Positions 26,407-38,491 of a stretch of 64,000 nucleotides of DNA are shown here, piece after piece. Every line of letters starts with the position of its first letter. Position 1 is the stretch's first letter. Source of the DNA: Streptomyces sp. NBC_01016 (GTDB lineage: Bacteria > Actinomycetota > Actinomycetes > Streptomycetales > Streptomycetaceae); NCBI RefSeq assembly GCF_026341035.1, contig NZ_JAPEOQ010000001.1:372001-436000 (forward strand), written 5' to 3'. The notes beneath the pieces are model-generated. The model searched no databases, was not told the origin of the DNA, and was given only the letters and a program-made list of their open reading frames with translations. The position numbers and the translations under genes were made by a program.

Positions 26407-26526
26407 TCACACCGTGCCGATGCCCAGCGTGGCCACGGAAAGCAGCAGGCCCGACCCGATGACGGCTACCCACAACGGGCCCAGCAGATACGTGAGTTCG
26501 GCGCTCGCCGGTGTCGTAAACGCCAC
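26407..26526 (-). CDS. Possible 39-residue membrane peptide
   Basis: A short frame from GTG 26526 to TGA 26407 encodes a peptide with one convincing hydrophobic helix, LGPLWVAVIGSGLLLSVATL. It lies in the 194-base gap between the HNH and xylanase genes. There is no good ribosome binding site, and random GC-rich sequence can produce such a segment, so it is only a candidate. Confidence 0.25.
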   Translation of the reverse strand: MAFTTPASAELTYLLGPLWVAVIGSGLLLSVATLGIGTV

Positions 26527-26545
26527 AGGGCCGGGGCCGGCCGGC

Positions 26546-29808
<3,263 letters not shown>

Positions 29809-29887
29809 TCTTCCCGATCAACCGACATCGCCTGCGGGCCGATTCGACTCGACGTTGTCACTGGCGTCAAGGTCGGACGATCCCCGC

Positions 29888-30031
29888 ATGAACACCACGA
29901 ACACCGCCACGGCCCGGCGCACGGCCGTCGTCACCGGCGCGGGCACCGGCATCGGCCGGCGGAGCACGGCGCAGGTGGCGGTGCGGGAGCGGCTGGCGGC
30001 GGCGCTGTCGCAGGTGTCCGTCAGGTGTTGA
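29888..30031 (+). pseudogene. Remnant of a short-chain dehydrogenase/reductase gene
   Basis: A 47-codon frame starting at ATG 29888 encodes RRTAVVTGAGTGIGRR, an exact SDR cofactor-binding start (TGxxxGIG). After GIGR the SDR sequence stops and a short unrelated tail ends at TGA 30029-30031. A complete SDR has about 250 residues, so this is a 5' fragment left by deletion. It lies between the LacI gene and the next minus-strand gene, whose stop codon it overlaps by 11 bases. Confidence 0.7.
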
Positions 30032-30839
30032 CCCAGCGGTTGCGGCTGCCGTCCGAGGCGCACTTGATGATCCGGCCGTTCTCGGCGTGCGTGGTGCTCC
30101 CGACGTCGGCGTTGCGGCAGAACTGGCCCGCGCTGTAGCAGTTGCCCGCGCTGGAGACGATCTCGCAGGCCGGGGCGGCCGGAGCCTGCGTCCTGGAGTG
30201 CGTGGGGGCGGGCGGCGGGGCCTTGGTCCTGGTGGGCGTCGGGGCCGGGGCCTGCGTCTTGGTGCGGGTCGGGGTGGGCGTCGGGGTCGGGGTCGCCGAG
30301 TGCGTCGGCTTCGGTGTCGCACTCGGCGTCGCGCTGTGCGTGGCGGACGGCCGCGGCGAGGACGTGACCGGGGCGGGCGTCGTCGTGGACGCGGCGGGAC
30401 GCACCGACCGCGAGTCGGCGACGTCATCGGTCTTCGGGGACGTACCGGCGCCGAAGACGCCCACGGCGACCATCAGGGCGACCGCGGCTCCGGCGACGGC
30501 CGCCAACGACCCGCCCAGCGACGGCTGTTGGACCATCCGCGTGCGCGGCGTGCGCAGTCCGGCGAGGACGGCCCCGCCGAGGGCGAGAACGACGGCCACG
30601 ACCGCTCCGGCGCCACCGGTGCCGATCACCACGGCCACCACCGCGCCGACGAACGCGACGGCGGCGAGCCCCGCGTCCCCCGCCGAGCGCCGGCGCAGCG
30701 CGGTCCACGCGAAGGGCAGCCAGGCGAGCAGGCCGAAGCTGAGCACGGCTATGAGGGCCCGTCCGGCGCATCGGGCGCCGAAGTTCGCAAGGGGCTCGCC
30801 GCCCCGGGGAGCAGCCGGCGGGGCTGGTGTGTACGACAT
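30021..30839 (-). CDS. Membrane protein with Thr/Pro stalk and small Cys-rich C-terminal domain
   Basis: 272-residue protein. Three or four hydrophobic segments occupy about residues 28-115 (ALIAVLSFGLLAWLPFAW, AAVAFVGAVVAVVIG, GAGAVVAVVLALGGAVLAG and AVAGAAVALMVAVGVFGAG). They are followed by a low-complexity Thr/Pro/Ala/Ser stalk (about 140-225) with KTQAPAPTPTRTKAPPPAPT-like runs. The last 45 residues form a compact domain with four Cys: ACEIVSSAGNCYSAGQFC and IIKCASDGSRNRW. The stalk and disulphide-ready domain suggest surface exposure. Start ATG 30837-30839 is preferred over ATG 30845; both lack a strong ribosome binding site. Function unknown. Confidence 0.75.
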   Translation of the reverse strand: MSYTPAPPAAPRGGEPLANFGARCAGRALIAVLSFGLLAWLPFAWTALRRRSAGDAGLAAVAFVGAVVAVVIGTGGAGAVVAVVLALGGAVLAGLRTPRTRMVQQPSLGGSLAAVAGAAVALMVAVGVFGAGTSPKTDDVADSRSVRPAASTTTPAPVTSSPRPSATHSATPSATPKPTHSATPTPTPTPTRTKTQAPAPTPTRTKAPPPAPTHSRTQAPAAPACEIVSSAGNCYSAGQFCRNADVGSTTHAENGRIIKCASDGSRNRWVNT

Positions 30840-30924
30840 GCGCATCCCGTATGTGATGGAAATGTGAAGGATCGGGGGAGAAAGATAGCGCATGCACGGA
30901 CCGCGGCGGCCCGGAACGCGGAAG

Positions 30925-30970
30925 ACGGTGGTGGGCCCGGACCCCCGCAAGGGTCCGGGCCCACCACCGT
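30925..30970. terminator. Terminator hairpin downstream of mfd
   Basis: A perfect 20-bp stem, with arms at 30925-30944 (begins ACGGTGGTGGGCC) and 30951-30970 (ends GGCCCACCACCGT), and a 6-base loop, starts 20 bases past the mfd stop. It is among the strongest hairpins in the window. Confidence 0.85.
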
Positions 30971-30990
30971 CGCCGCTGAGACTCCAGGTG

Positions 30991-33900
30991 CTACGAACCC
31001 AGGATCGTCGTCAGGAACTCCCCGACCCACGCCAGCAGTTCCCGGCCGACCACCGGCTTGCCGCCCATCTTCTTCGGCTTCGGGCGCGGCACGAGGAGCT
31101 GGTGGGTGGCCGACTTGATGACCGTGCCGGGGTAGAGGCGCTTGAGGCGGAGTTCCTGGGACTCCCGCAGCTCCACCGGCGCGAAGCGGATGTTGTTGCC
31201 CTGGAGCACGATCTCGCCGACCCCGCAGGCCCGCGCCAGCATCCGCAGGCCCGCCACGAGCAGCAGGTTCTCCACCGGTTCCGGCAGCTTGCCGTAGCGG
31301 TCGACGAGTTCCTCGCGGACCTGCTTGACGTCGTCCTCCGTGTTCGCGGAGGCGATGGCGCGGTAGGCCTGGAGGCGCAGGCGCTCGCCGGGCGCGTAGT
31401 CGTGCGGGACGTGCGCGTCGACCGGGAGCTCGATCTTGACCTCCAGCGGCGGCTCCTCCTCGACGCCGCCTTCGAGCGAGGCGCGGTAGTCCGCGACCGC
31501 CTCGCCCACCATGCGTACGTACAGGTCGAAGCCGACGCCCGCGATGTGCCCGGACTGCTCGCCGCCGAGCAGGTTTCCGGCGCCGCGGATCTCCAGGTCC
31601 TTCATCGCGACGTACATGCCCGCGCCCATCTCCGTGTGCTGGGCGATGGTGGCGAGGCGTTCGTGCGCGGTCTCCGTCAGGGGCTTCTCGGGCGGGTAGA
31701 GGAAGTAGGAGTAGCCGCGCTCGCGGCCTCGGCCCACGCGGCCGCGCAGCTGGTGGAGCTGGCTCAGGCCGAAGTTGTCGCCGCGCTCCACGATCAGCGT
31801 GTTCGCGTTGGAGATGTCGATGCCGGACTCGACGATCGTCGTCGAGACGAGGACGTCGAACTTCTTCTCCCAGAAGTCCACGACGACCTGTTCCAGGGCC
31901 TGTTCGGACATCTGGCCGTGCGCCGTCGCGATCCGCGCCTCCGGCACGATCGCCCGGAGCCTGGCCGCCGCCCTGTCGATGGACTCGACCCGGTTGTGGA
32001 TGTAGAAGACCTGGCCCTCGCGGAGCAGTTCGCGGCGGATCGCGGCGCCGATCTGCTTCTCCTCGTACGGGCCGACGAAGGTCAGGACCGGGTGGCGCTC
32101 CTCCGGCGGCGTCGTGATCGTCGACATCTCGCGGATGCCGGTGACCGCCATTTCGAGCGTACGGGGGATGGGGGTCGCCGACATCGTCAGCACGTCGACG
32201 TTGGCCCGCAGCTTCTTCAGCTGCTCCTTGTGCTCGACACCGAAGCGCTGCTCCTCGTCGACGATGACGAGGCCCAGGTCCTTGAACTTGGTCTCGGAGG
32301 AGAACAGGCGGTGCGTGCCGATGACGATGTCGACCGAGCCGTCCCGCAGTCCTTCGAGCGTCGCCTTCGACTCGGTCTCCGTCTGGAAGCGGCTCAACGC
32401 CTTGACGCTGACGGGGAATTGGCCGTACCGCTCGGTGAACGTGCCGAAGTGCTGCTGCACGAGGAGGGTCGTCGGTACGAGGACCGCGACCTGCTTGCCG
32501 TCCTGGACCGCCTTGAACGCGGCGCGGACCGCGATCTCCGTCTTGCCGTAGCCGACGTCGCCACAGATCAGCCGGTCCATCGGGACCGTCTTCTCCATGT
32601 CCTCCTTGACCTCGGCGATCGTGGTCAGCTGGTCGGGCGTCTCCACGTACGGGAACGCGTCCTCCAGCTCCCGCTGCCAGGGGGTGTCCGAGCCGAAGGC
32701 GTGGCCGGGCGCCGCCATGCGCGCGCTGTACAGCTTGATCAGGTCGGCGGCGATCTCCTTGACCGCCTTCTTCGCCTTCGCCTTCGTCTTCGTCCAGTCG
32801 GCGCCGCCCAGGCGGTGCAGCGTCGGGGCCTCACCACCCACGTACTTGGTGATCTGCTCCAGCTGGTCCGTGGGGATGTAGAGGCGGTCGCCGGGCTGGC
32901 CGCGCTTGGCGGGCGCGTACTCGACGACGAGGTACTCGCGGGTCGCGCCCTGCACCGTGCGCTGCACCATCTCGATGTAGCGGCCCACACCGTGCGCCTC
33001 GTGCACGATGTAGTCGCCGGATTCGAGGGTGAGCGGGTCGATCGTCTTGCGGCGCCGCGCGGGCATGCGGGCGCCTTCCTTGCCTGCGGCCCGCTGCCCG
33101 GTGAGATCGGTCTCGGTGAGGACGGCGAGCTTCAACCCCGGGTCCACGAAGCCGAATTCGAGGCTGCCGCAGGACACCTGGACGACGGACGGGGCGAGTT
33201 CGCCGAGGTCCTTCTCCAGGCGGGCCGCGATGCCCTCGCCGCCGAGCACCTCGACGGTGCGGGCCGCGGGGCCGTGGCCCTCGGTGACGTAGACCGCGCG
33301 CCACCCGTCGGCGAGCCAGCCCTTGGTGTCGGCGAGCGCGCGGGCGGTGTCACCGCGGTACGTCTCCGGAGCGTGCATGCCGAGCTGAAGGGTGTCCGCC
33401 TCCCCGTCCACGGTGTCCGCCGCGAACGGGGACACCGACCACCACATCATCCCGAGCTCGCGCGCCCGGTCCCGGACGTCCGCGATGGCCCACAGGGACG
33501 CCGCCCCTACGTCGATGGGGGCCTTGCCGCCGGTGGCGGATGCGGCCCACGACGCCTGGAGGAATTCCTGGCTGGTGGCTACGAGGTCGGCGGCCCGGGT
33601 CCGTACGCGCTCGGGGTCGCAGACCATGGCCATCGATCCGGCCGGCAGCACGTCGAGCAGCAGCTCCATGTCGTCGACGAGGACGGGGGCGAGGGACTCC
33701 ATGCCCTCGACGGCGATCCCCTCGGCGATCTTGCCGAGCAGTTCGCCCAGCTCAGGGTGCTGCTCTGCGAGGTCCGCCGCGCGGGCGCGGACGTCGGCGG
33801 TGAGCAGCAGCTCGCGGCAGGGCGGGGCCCACAGGCCGTGCTCGGCGATTTCGAGGGAGCGCTGGTCGGCGACCTTGAAGTACCGGATCTCCTCGATGTC

Positions 33901-34524
33901 GTCGCCCCAGAACTCGACACGGAGGGGGTGCTCCTCGGTCGGCGGGAAGACGTCGAGGATGCCGCCGCGCACGGCGAACTCGCCGCGCTTCTCCACGAGT
34001 TCGACCCGGGCGTACGCCGCCGCGGCCAGCGCCTGGACGGTCTCCTCCAGGTCGGCGCTCTGCCCGCTGCGCAGGGCCACGGGCTCCAGGTCGCCGAGGC
34101 CCTTGACCTGCGGCTGCAGCACGGAGCGGATGGGCGCGACGACGACGGAGACCGGGCCCGTCTCCGGGTCGTCGGAGGTGGGGTGGGCGAGGCGGCGCAG
34201 CACGGCGAGGCGGCGGCCGACGGTGTCCGACCTCGGGCTGAGCCGCTCGTGCGGCAGCGTCTCCCACGACGGGTACTCGACGATGCCGCTCTCCGGCAGC
34301 AGCGAGCGCAGCGCGCCGGCCAGGTCCTCGGCCTCGCGCCCGGTGGCGGTCACCGCCAGGACGGGGCGCTTCGCCTCGCGGGCGAGCGCGGCGATCGCGA
34401 AGGGGCGGGACGCGGGTGGGCCCACCAGGTCGACGTGCATCCGGTTGCCGTCCCCCGCGGCCTTCACCGCTTCAGCGAGGGCCGCGTCCTTGACGACGGC
34501 GTCGAGCAGTCCGTGCAGGCTCAT
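30991..34524 (-). CDS. mfd: Transcription-repair coupling factor
   Basis: 1177-residue ATPase that removes RNA polymerase stalled at DNA damage and recruits UvrA. The UvrB-like N-terminal modules carry PSWETLPHERLSPRSDTVG and GEFAVRGGILDVFPPTEEHP. A central CarD-like RNA-polymerase interaction domain shows ESGDYIVHEAHGVGRYIEM. The RecG-like translocase has Walker A ICGDVGYGKTEIAVRAAF near residue 655, DEEQRFG near 756, MSATPIPRTLEMA and QLRGRVGRGRERGYSY. The C-terminal TRCF domain follows with RFAPVELRESQEL. Length fits the family. Start ATG 34522-34524 agrees with homologues; the frame to 34686 passes into a dispersed repeat and is rejected. Confidence 0.97.
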   Translation of the reverse strand: MSLHGLLDAVVKDAALAEAVKAAGDGNRMHVDLVGPPASRPFAIAALAREAKRPVLAVTATGREAEDLAGALRSLLPESGIVEYPSWETLPHERLSPRSDTVGRRLAVLRRLAHPTSDDPETGPVSVVVAPIRSVLQPQVKGLGDLEPVALRSGQSADLEETVQALAAAAYARVELVEKRGEFAVRGGILDVFPPTEEHPLRVEFWGDDIEEIRYFKVADQRSLEIAEHGLWAPPCRELLLTADVRARAADLAEQHPELGELLGKIAEGIAVEGMESLAPVLVDDMELLLDVLPAGSMAMVCDPERVRTRAADLVATSQEFLQASWAASATGGKAPIDVGAASLWAIADVRDRARELGMMWWSVSPFAADTVDGEADTLQLGMHAPETYRGDTARALADTKGWLADGWRAVYVTEGHGPAARTVEVLGGEGIAARLEKDLGELAPSVVQVSCGSLEFGFVDPGLKLAVLTETDLTGQRAAGKEGARMPARRRKTIDPLTLESGDYIVHEAHGVGRYIEMVQRTVQGATREYLVVEYAPAKRGQPGDRLYIPTDQLEQITKYVGGEAPTLHRLGGADWTKTKAKAKKAVKEIAADLIKLYSARMAAPGHAFGSDTPWQRELEDAFPYVETPDQLTTIAEVKEDMEKTVPMDRLICGDVGYGKTEIAVRAAFKAVQDGKQVAVLVPTTLLVQQHFGTFTERYGQFPVSVKALSRFQTETESKATLEGLRDGSVDIVIGTHRLFSSETKFKDLGLVIVDEEQRFGVEHKEQLKKLRANVDVLTMSATPIPRTLEMAVTGIREMSTITTPPEERHPVLTFVGPYEEKQIGAAIRRELLREGQVFYIHNRVESIDRAAARLRAIVPEARIATAHGQMSEQALEQVVVDFWEKKFDVLVSTTIVESGIDISNANTLIVERGDNFGLSQLHQLRGRVGRGRERGYSYFLYPPEKPLTETAHERLATIAQHTEMGAGMYVAMKDLEIRGAGNLLGGEQSGHIAGVGFDLYVRMVGEAVADYRASLEGGVEEEPPLEVKIELPVDAHVPHDYAPGERLRLQAYRAIASANTEDDVKQVREELVDRYGKLPEPVENLLLVAGLRMLARACGVGEIVLQGNNIRFAPVELRESQELRLKRLYPGTVIKSATHQLLVPRPKPKKMGGKPVVGRELLAWVGEFLTTILGS

Positions 34525-34816
34525 GGAGAAGATCCGTCCCGGGTCAGTGGGCAACGCGAAGGGCCCGACACGTGGTACGGGCCGGGGGTTCCAGCGTACG
34601 TCGTCCTCCGGGGGCTCACCCGTTTGAACGTTTCCGGCTACCCGGGGTTGCGGACTCGGGGCTCTGCCCCGGACCCCGCGCCTCAAACGCCGGCGGGGCT
34701 GAAAAGATCGGGGCTCCGCCCCGGACCCCGCTGCTCAAGCGCCGCAGGGGCTTGAATGGCCCAGCCGCCCAAAGGCCCCCGCGGATGAAGTTCCGCGGGG
34801 GCAGGAGGCCGGACGG
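34525..34816. other. Intergenic region upstream of mfd
   Basis: The 292 bases between mfd and the permease stop contain the mfd promoter region next to 34525, two tandem copies of the dispersed palindromic repeat, and a small hairpin near the permease end (AAGGCCCCCGCGG / CCGCGGGGGCAGG region, 34772-34808). Confidence 0.5.
34653..34758. repeat. Dispersed GC-rich palindromic repeat, copies 3 and 4 in tandem
   Basis: Copy 3 (34653-34702) reads GGGGCTCTGCCCCGGACCCC then GCGCCTCAAACGCCGGCGGG. Copy 4 (34707-34755) reads GGGGCTCCGCCCCGGACCCC then GCTGCTCAAGCGCCGCAGGG. They define two sub-types, CGCCTCAAACGCCGGCGG and CTGCTCAAGCGCCGCAGG, both seen elsewhere in the window. Confidence 0.88.
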
Positions 34817-37408
34817 CTATTCCGTCGCGATTGCGTTCAGGACGTTCATGCGGCCTGCCCTGAAGGCCGGGATCAGGGCCGCGAAGAGGCCCACGAAGGC
34901 GGAGGCGATGAAGACCGCGATGATCGTCGGCCAGGGGATCTCCAGGACGCCGAGGCCCTCCAGGGCGAGCAGCTTCTGTGCGGTGGCGCCCCAGCCCATG
35001 CCGAGCCCGAGGCCGAGGAGTGCGCCGAAGACGGCGATGACCACCGATTCCAGGCGGATCATGCGGCGCAGCTGGCGGCGCGAGAGGCCGATGGCCCGCA
35101 TCAGGCCGATCTCGCGGGTTCGCTCGACCACCGAGAGGGCCAGCGTGTTCACGACGCCGAGCACCGCCACGATGATCGCGAGCGCGAGCAGCCCGTAGAT
35201 CATGTTCAGGAGCTGGCCTATCTGGTCCTTCAGCGTCTGCTTGTAGTCGGTCTGGTCCTTGACCTTGACGGTCGGGTCGGCGGCGACGGAGGCCTTGAGT
35301 GCCTTGTACGCCTGGTCGGCCTTGCCGGGCTCCGCCTTCGCGAACATCATCCCGTTCAGCGGCACCCGGTCCGCCGGCAGGTATCGCGTGGCCGTCGCGA
35401 CGTTCGTGTACATCGCGCCCTTGTCGAAGACCGTGTCCTCGTCCGAGGTGATCGCCGCGACCTTGAGCCTGGCGGTCCGCCCGTGGTCGAAGGCGACGGT
35501 CATCGTGTCACCGGCCTTGATGTGGTGGCGCTCGGCGAACTCCGAGCCGACCGACATCGCGTTCTTCCCGTACGCCGCCGAGAGCTGCCCGGAGGTCATG
35601 TCGCGCCGCAGGTCCTCGGCGTAGCTCGGGCTCGCCGCGGAGATCTCCTCCTTCTCCTTGGCGCCGGAGGGGGTGGTCAGTGTCGCCTTGACGAACTTGA
35701 CCTCGGTGACATGGGAGACGCTCCCGCCCTTCTGGACCTTCTTCATGGCCGCGGCGGCCTGCGGTGTGATGTCGCCGTTGCTCGGCTCGACGATGAAGTC
35801 CGCGCCGACCGACTTGTCGAGCTGGTCGGTCGCCGAGGCCACCATCGAGGAGCCGACGACGGAGAGGCAGGCGACGAGCGCGAGGCCGATCATCAGGGCC
35901 GCGCCCGTGGCGCCGGTGCGGCGCGGGTTGCGCAGCGCGTTGCGCTCGGCCATGCGGCCCACCGAGCCGAACATCCTCAGCAGCACGGCGCTGATGGCGC
36001 GGACCACGATGCCGGCGAGCAGCGGGCCGATGACGACGAAACCGATGAGCGAGGCGACGATCCCCGCGCCGAGGAACAGCGAGCCCTCGCTCGCCTTGTC
36101 GGCCTGCGCGGCGAGGTACAGCGCGTACCCGCCGCCGCCCGTGAGGACGAGGCCGATGACTGCGCGTACGGCCCCCGCCTTGACGTCGGCCGGGGTGCCC
36201 GCGTCGCGCAGCGCGGCCATCGGGGAGACCTTGCCCGCGCGGCGGGCCGGCAGATACGCGGCGAGGACGGTGACGACGATGCCGAGCAGCAGGCCGATCG
36301 CCGGGGTCGTCCACTTCACGGTGAGGTCGCCGGTGGACAGCTCCATGCCCATGGACGACATGAGCTTCATCAGGCCGACGGCCAGGCCCACGCCCGCGCC
36401 GACGCCGACCACCGAGCCGACGACGCCGAGCAGCAGCGCCTCGACCAGCACCGAGCGGTTGACCTGCTTGCGCGAGGAGCCGAGGGCGCGCATCAGGCCG
36501 ATCTCGCGGGTGCGCTGGGCGACCAGCATCGAGAACGTGTTGATGATCAGGAAGATGCCGACGAGGAAGGCGATGCCGGCGAAGCCGAGCAGGGCGTACT
36601 TGATGACGTCCATGAAGGAGCCGACGTCCGCGGCGTTGGCATCCGCGGTCTCCTGCTGGGTCTGGATCTTGTACGCGCCGCCGGTGCCGAGAGCCGCGGC
36701 GACGTCCTTCTTGAGCTGCGTGTCACTGACGCCGCTGTCCGCGGCGACGTTGATCTGGGTGAACTGCCCGGTCTTTCCAATGAGTTCACGCTGGGAGGTC
36801 GCGGTGTCGAAGTAGACGACGGCCGCGCCGGGGTTGGTCACCTTGAAGGCGGCGATGCCGGTGATCTTCGCCTTGAAGTCGCCGGTGGCGGCGATGGTGC
36901 GCAGCTCGTCGCCCAGCTTCAGGTGGTGCTTGTCCGCCGTGTCGGAGTCGACCATGACCTCGGTGGGGCCGCGCGGCGAGTGCCCGGTGGTGATCTCCAT
37001 GGACCGCAGGTCGTTGTGCGTCCAGTTGCCCGCGATGGTCGGTGCGCCGGTGGTGGACCCCATGTTCTTGTTGTCGGAGTTCACCACGGTCACGTTCATC
37101 GAACTGACCGCGCCCTCGGCCGACTTGACGCCCTCGGACTTCTTCACGGCCGCGAGCGCGGACGCGGGCAGCGACTCGGGCCGCCCGGTGTCGCTGCCCT
37201 CGGTCCCGGAGCCCTTGGGGCTGACGGTGACGTCGGACGCGGTGGCGCTGAAGAGCTTGTCGAAGGTCTTGTCCATCGTGCCGGTGAACACGAGGGTTCC
37301 CGTGACGAAGGCGACCGAGAGCAGCACGGCGACCGCCGAGAGGGCCATCCGGCCCTTGTGCGCGACGAAGTTGCGCAGCGAGGTCTTCATGACCGTGTTG
37401 GCACTCAT
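34817..37408 (-). CDS. FtsX-like ABC transporter permease, second system
   Basis: 863-residue membrane subunit with the same duplicated MacB/FtsX architecture as the protein at 2032-4563. N-terminal helix about residues 17-38, periplasmic-type domain, FtsX helices with VAQRTREIGLMRALGSSRKQ, a central pair of helices, a second domain, and a final FtsX module with VVERTREIGLMRAIGLSRRQ. The ending RAGRMNVLNAIATE parallels RRAARLNMLDAIKSE of the first. Its ATG overlaps the TGA of the ATPase gene by four bases (ATGA), so translation is coupled. Substrate unknown. Confidence 0.92.
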   Translation of the reverse strand: MSANTVMKTSLRNFVAHKGRMALSAVAVLLSVAFVTGTLVFTGTMDKTFDKLFSATASDVTVSPKGSGTEGSDTGRPESLPASALAAVKKSEGVKSAEGAVSSMNVTVVNSDNKNMGSTTGAPTIAGNWTHNDLRSMEITTGHSPRGPTEVMVDSDTADKHHLKLGDELRTIAATGDFKAKITGIAAFKVTNPGAAVVYFDTATSQRELIGKTGQFTQINVAADSGVSDTQLKKDVAAALGTGGAYKIQTQQETADANAADVGSFMDVIKYALLGFAGIAFLVGIFLIINTFSMLVAQRTREIGLMRALGSSRKQVNRSVLVEALLLGVVGSVVGVGAGVGLAVGLMKLMSSMGMELSTGDLTVKWTTPAIGLLLGIVVTVLAAYLPARRAGKVSPMAALRDAGTPADVKAGAVRAVIGLVLTGGGGYALYLAAQADKASEGSLFLGAGIVASLIGFVVIGPLLAGIVVRAISAVLLRMFGSVGRMAERNALRNPRRTGATGAALMIGLALVACLSVVGSSMVASATDQLDKSVGADFIVEPSNGDITPQAAAAMKKVQKGGSVSHVTEVKFVKATLTTPSGAKEKEEISAASPSYAEDLRRDMTSGQLSAAYGKNAMSVGSEFAERHHIKAGDTMTVAFDHGRTARLKVAAITSDEDTVFDKGAMYTNVATATRYLPADRVPLNGMMFAKAEPGKADQAYKALKASVAADPTVKVKDQTDYKQTLKDQIGQLLNMIYGLLALAIIVAVLGVVNTLALSVVERTREIGLMRAIGLSRRQLRRMIRLESVVIAVFGALLGLGLGMGWGATAQKLLALEGLGVLEIPWPTIIAVFIASAFVGLFAALIPAFRAGRMNVLNAIATE

Positions 37409-38193
37409 GATGTGCGACCTCGGGCGTCGAAGTCCTTCATGCGGTCGAGGACGGCCTCGGCGGTCGGGCGCGCCATCTCGTCGACGATGCGGCCGTCGGC
37501 GAGGTAGAGGACGCGGTCCGCGTACGAGGCGGCCACCGGGTCGTGCGTGACCATCACGATCGTCTGGCCCAGCTCGTCGACGGAGCGGCGCAGGAAGCCG
37601 AGGACCTCGGCGCCGGCGCGCGAGTCGAGGTTTCCGGTCGGCTCGTCACCGAAGATGATCGACGGCCGGGAGGCCAACGCCCGGGCCACGGCGACCCGTT
37701 GCTGCTGTCCGCCGGAGAGCTGCGTGGGCCGGTGCTTCAGGCGGTCGGCGAGCCCCACGGTCTCGACGACCTGGCGCAGCCACGCGGCGTCCGGCTTGCG
37801 GCCCGCTATGTCCATCGGGAGCGTGATGTTCTCGACCGCGTTCAGCGTCGGCAGCAGGTTGAACGCCTGGAAGATGAAGCCGATGCGGTCCCGGCGCAGC
37901 TTGGTGAGCTTCTTGTCCTTGAGGCCGGTGATCTCGGTCTCGTCGAGGAAGATCTGCCCGGACGTGACCGTGTCCAGGCCCGCCAGGCAGTGCATCAGCG
38001 TCGACTTACCGGAGCCCGAAGGGCCCATGATCGCGGTGAACCGGCCGCGGGCGATGTCCACGTCGACATGGTCGAGCGCGACGACTCGGGTCTCCCCCGT
38101 CCCGTACGCCTTCACGAGCTGAAGCGCCCGCGCGGCGACGGCCGAACTCTGTCCAGTGTCCCTGTACCCGGGAATGGTTGCAGCCGTAGTCAC
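37405..38193 (-). CDS. ABC transporter ATP-binding protein, second system
   Basis: 262-residue ATPase with Walker A IMGPSGSGKSTLMHCLAGL near residue 57, signature QLSGGQQQRVAVARALASR near 160 and Walker B IIFGDEPTGNLDSR. It mirrors the ATPase at 1200-1973 over nearly its full length, including GFIFQAFNLLPTLNAVENIT. GTG at 38191-38193 is selected because TTAGGAGA precedes it by six bases and the frame upstream (to 38577) has no homology. It is the first gene of a two-gene operon with the permease and is divergent from the MFS exporter. Confidence 0.94.
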   Translation of the reverse strand: MTTAATIPGYRDTGQSSAVAARALQLVKAYGTGETRVVALDHVDVDIARGRFTAIMGPSGSGKSTLMHCLAGLDTVTSGQIFLDETEITGLKDKKLTKLRRDRIGFIFQAFNLLPTLNAVENITLPMDIAGRKPDAAWLRQVVETVGLADRLKHRPTQLSGGQQQRVAVARALASRPSIIFGDEPTGNLDSRAGAEVLGFLRRSVDELGQTIVMVTHDPVAASYADRVLYLADGRIVDEMARPTAEAVLDRMKDFDARGRTS

Positions 38194-38491
38194 GGTAAGT
38201 CTCCTAAGTCGGTCACGCCTCGGATGCGTGGGATCAACGCCTTGTGCGGCCAAGTCTGGTGGAGCGGGGTACCCCGGCGCGTTGTGGAAAAGCCCCGTCT
38301 TTTCCGGGGGAAAACCCCACCACCCAAACGCTACGAACCCCCCTGCGCCCGCTCGTCCTCCATCGGGACGAACCGCCCCTGGCCCCTTGTACGGAGGTCC
38401 CCTTAGGGGAGGTCCACCCCTCGGTGGACGTCTACTCAGGGGCGCCTCCACCCGCATAAGCTCCTGACGTAGATACGTGCAGGGGGAACAC
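38194..38491. promoter_or_regulatory. Divergent control region, ABC operon and MFS exporter
   Basis: The 298-base gap serves both operons. Near the MFS side are a direct repeat GGAGGTCC (38393-38400 and 38408-38415, 15 bases apart) and two palindromes, CCCCT-T-AGGGG (38399-38409) and GTCCACC-CCTC-GGTGGAC (38412-38429). These are plausible operator sites for an efflux-pump regulator, but no regulator gene is adjacent. Confidence 0.45.

Noticed and set aside
30892-34755. A 1287-codon open frame on the plus strand across mfd
   Set aside because: It is antisense to the clear mfd gene, composed mainly of Arg, Gly, Asp, Val and Leu as expected from GC-rich complementary codons, and has no domain.
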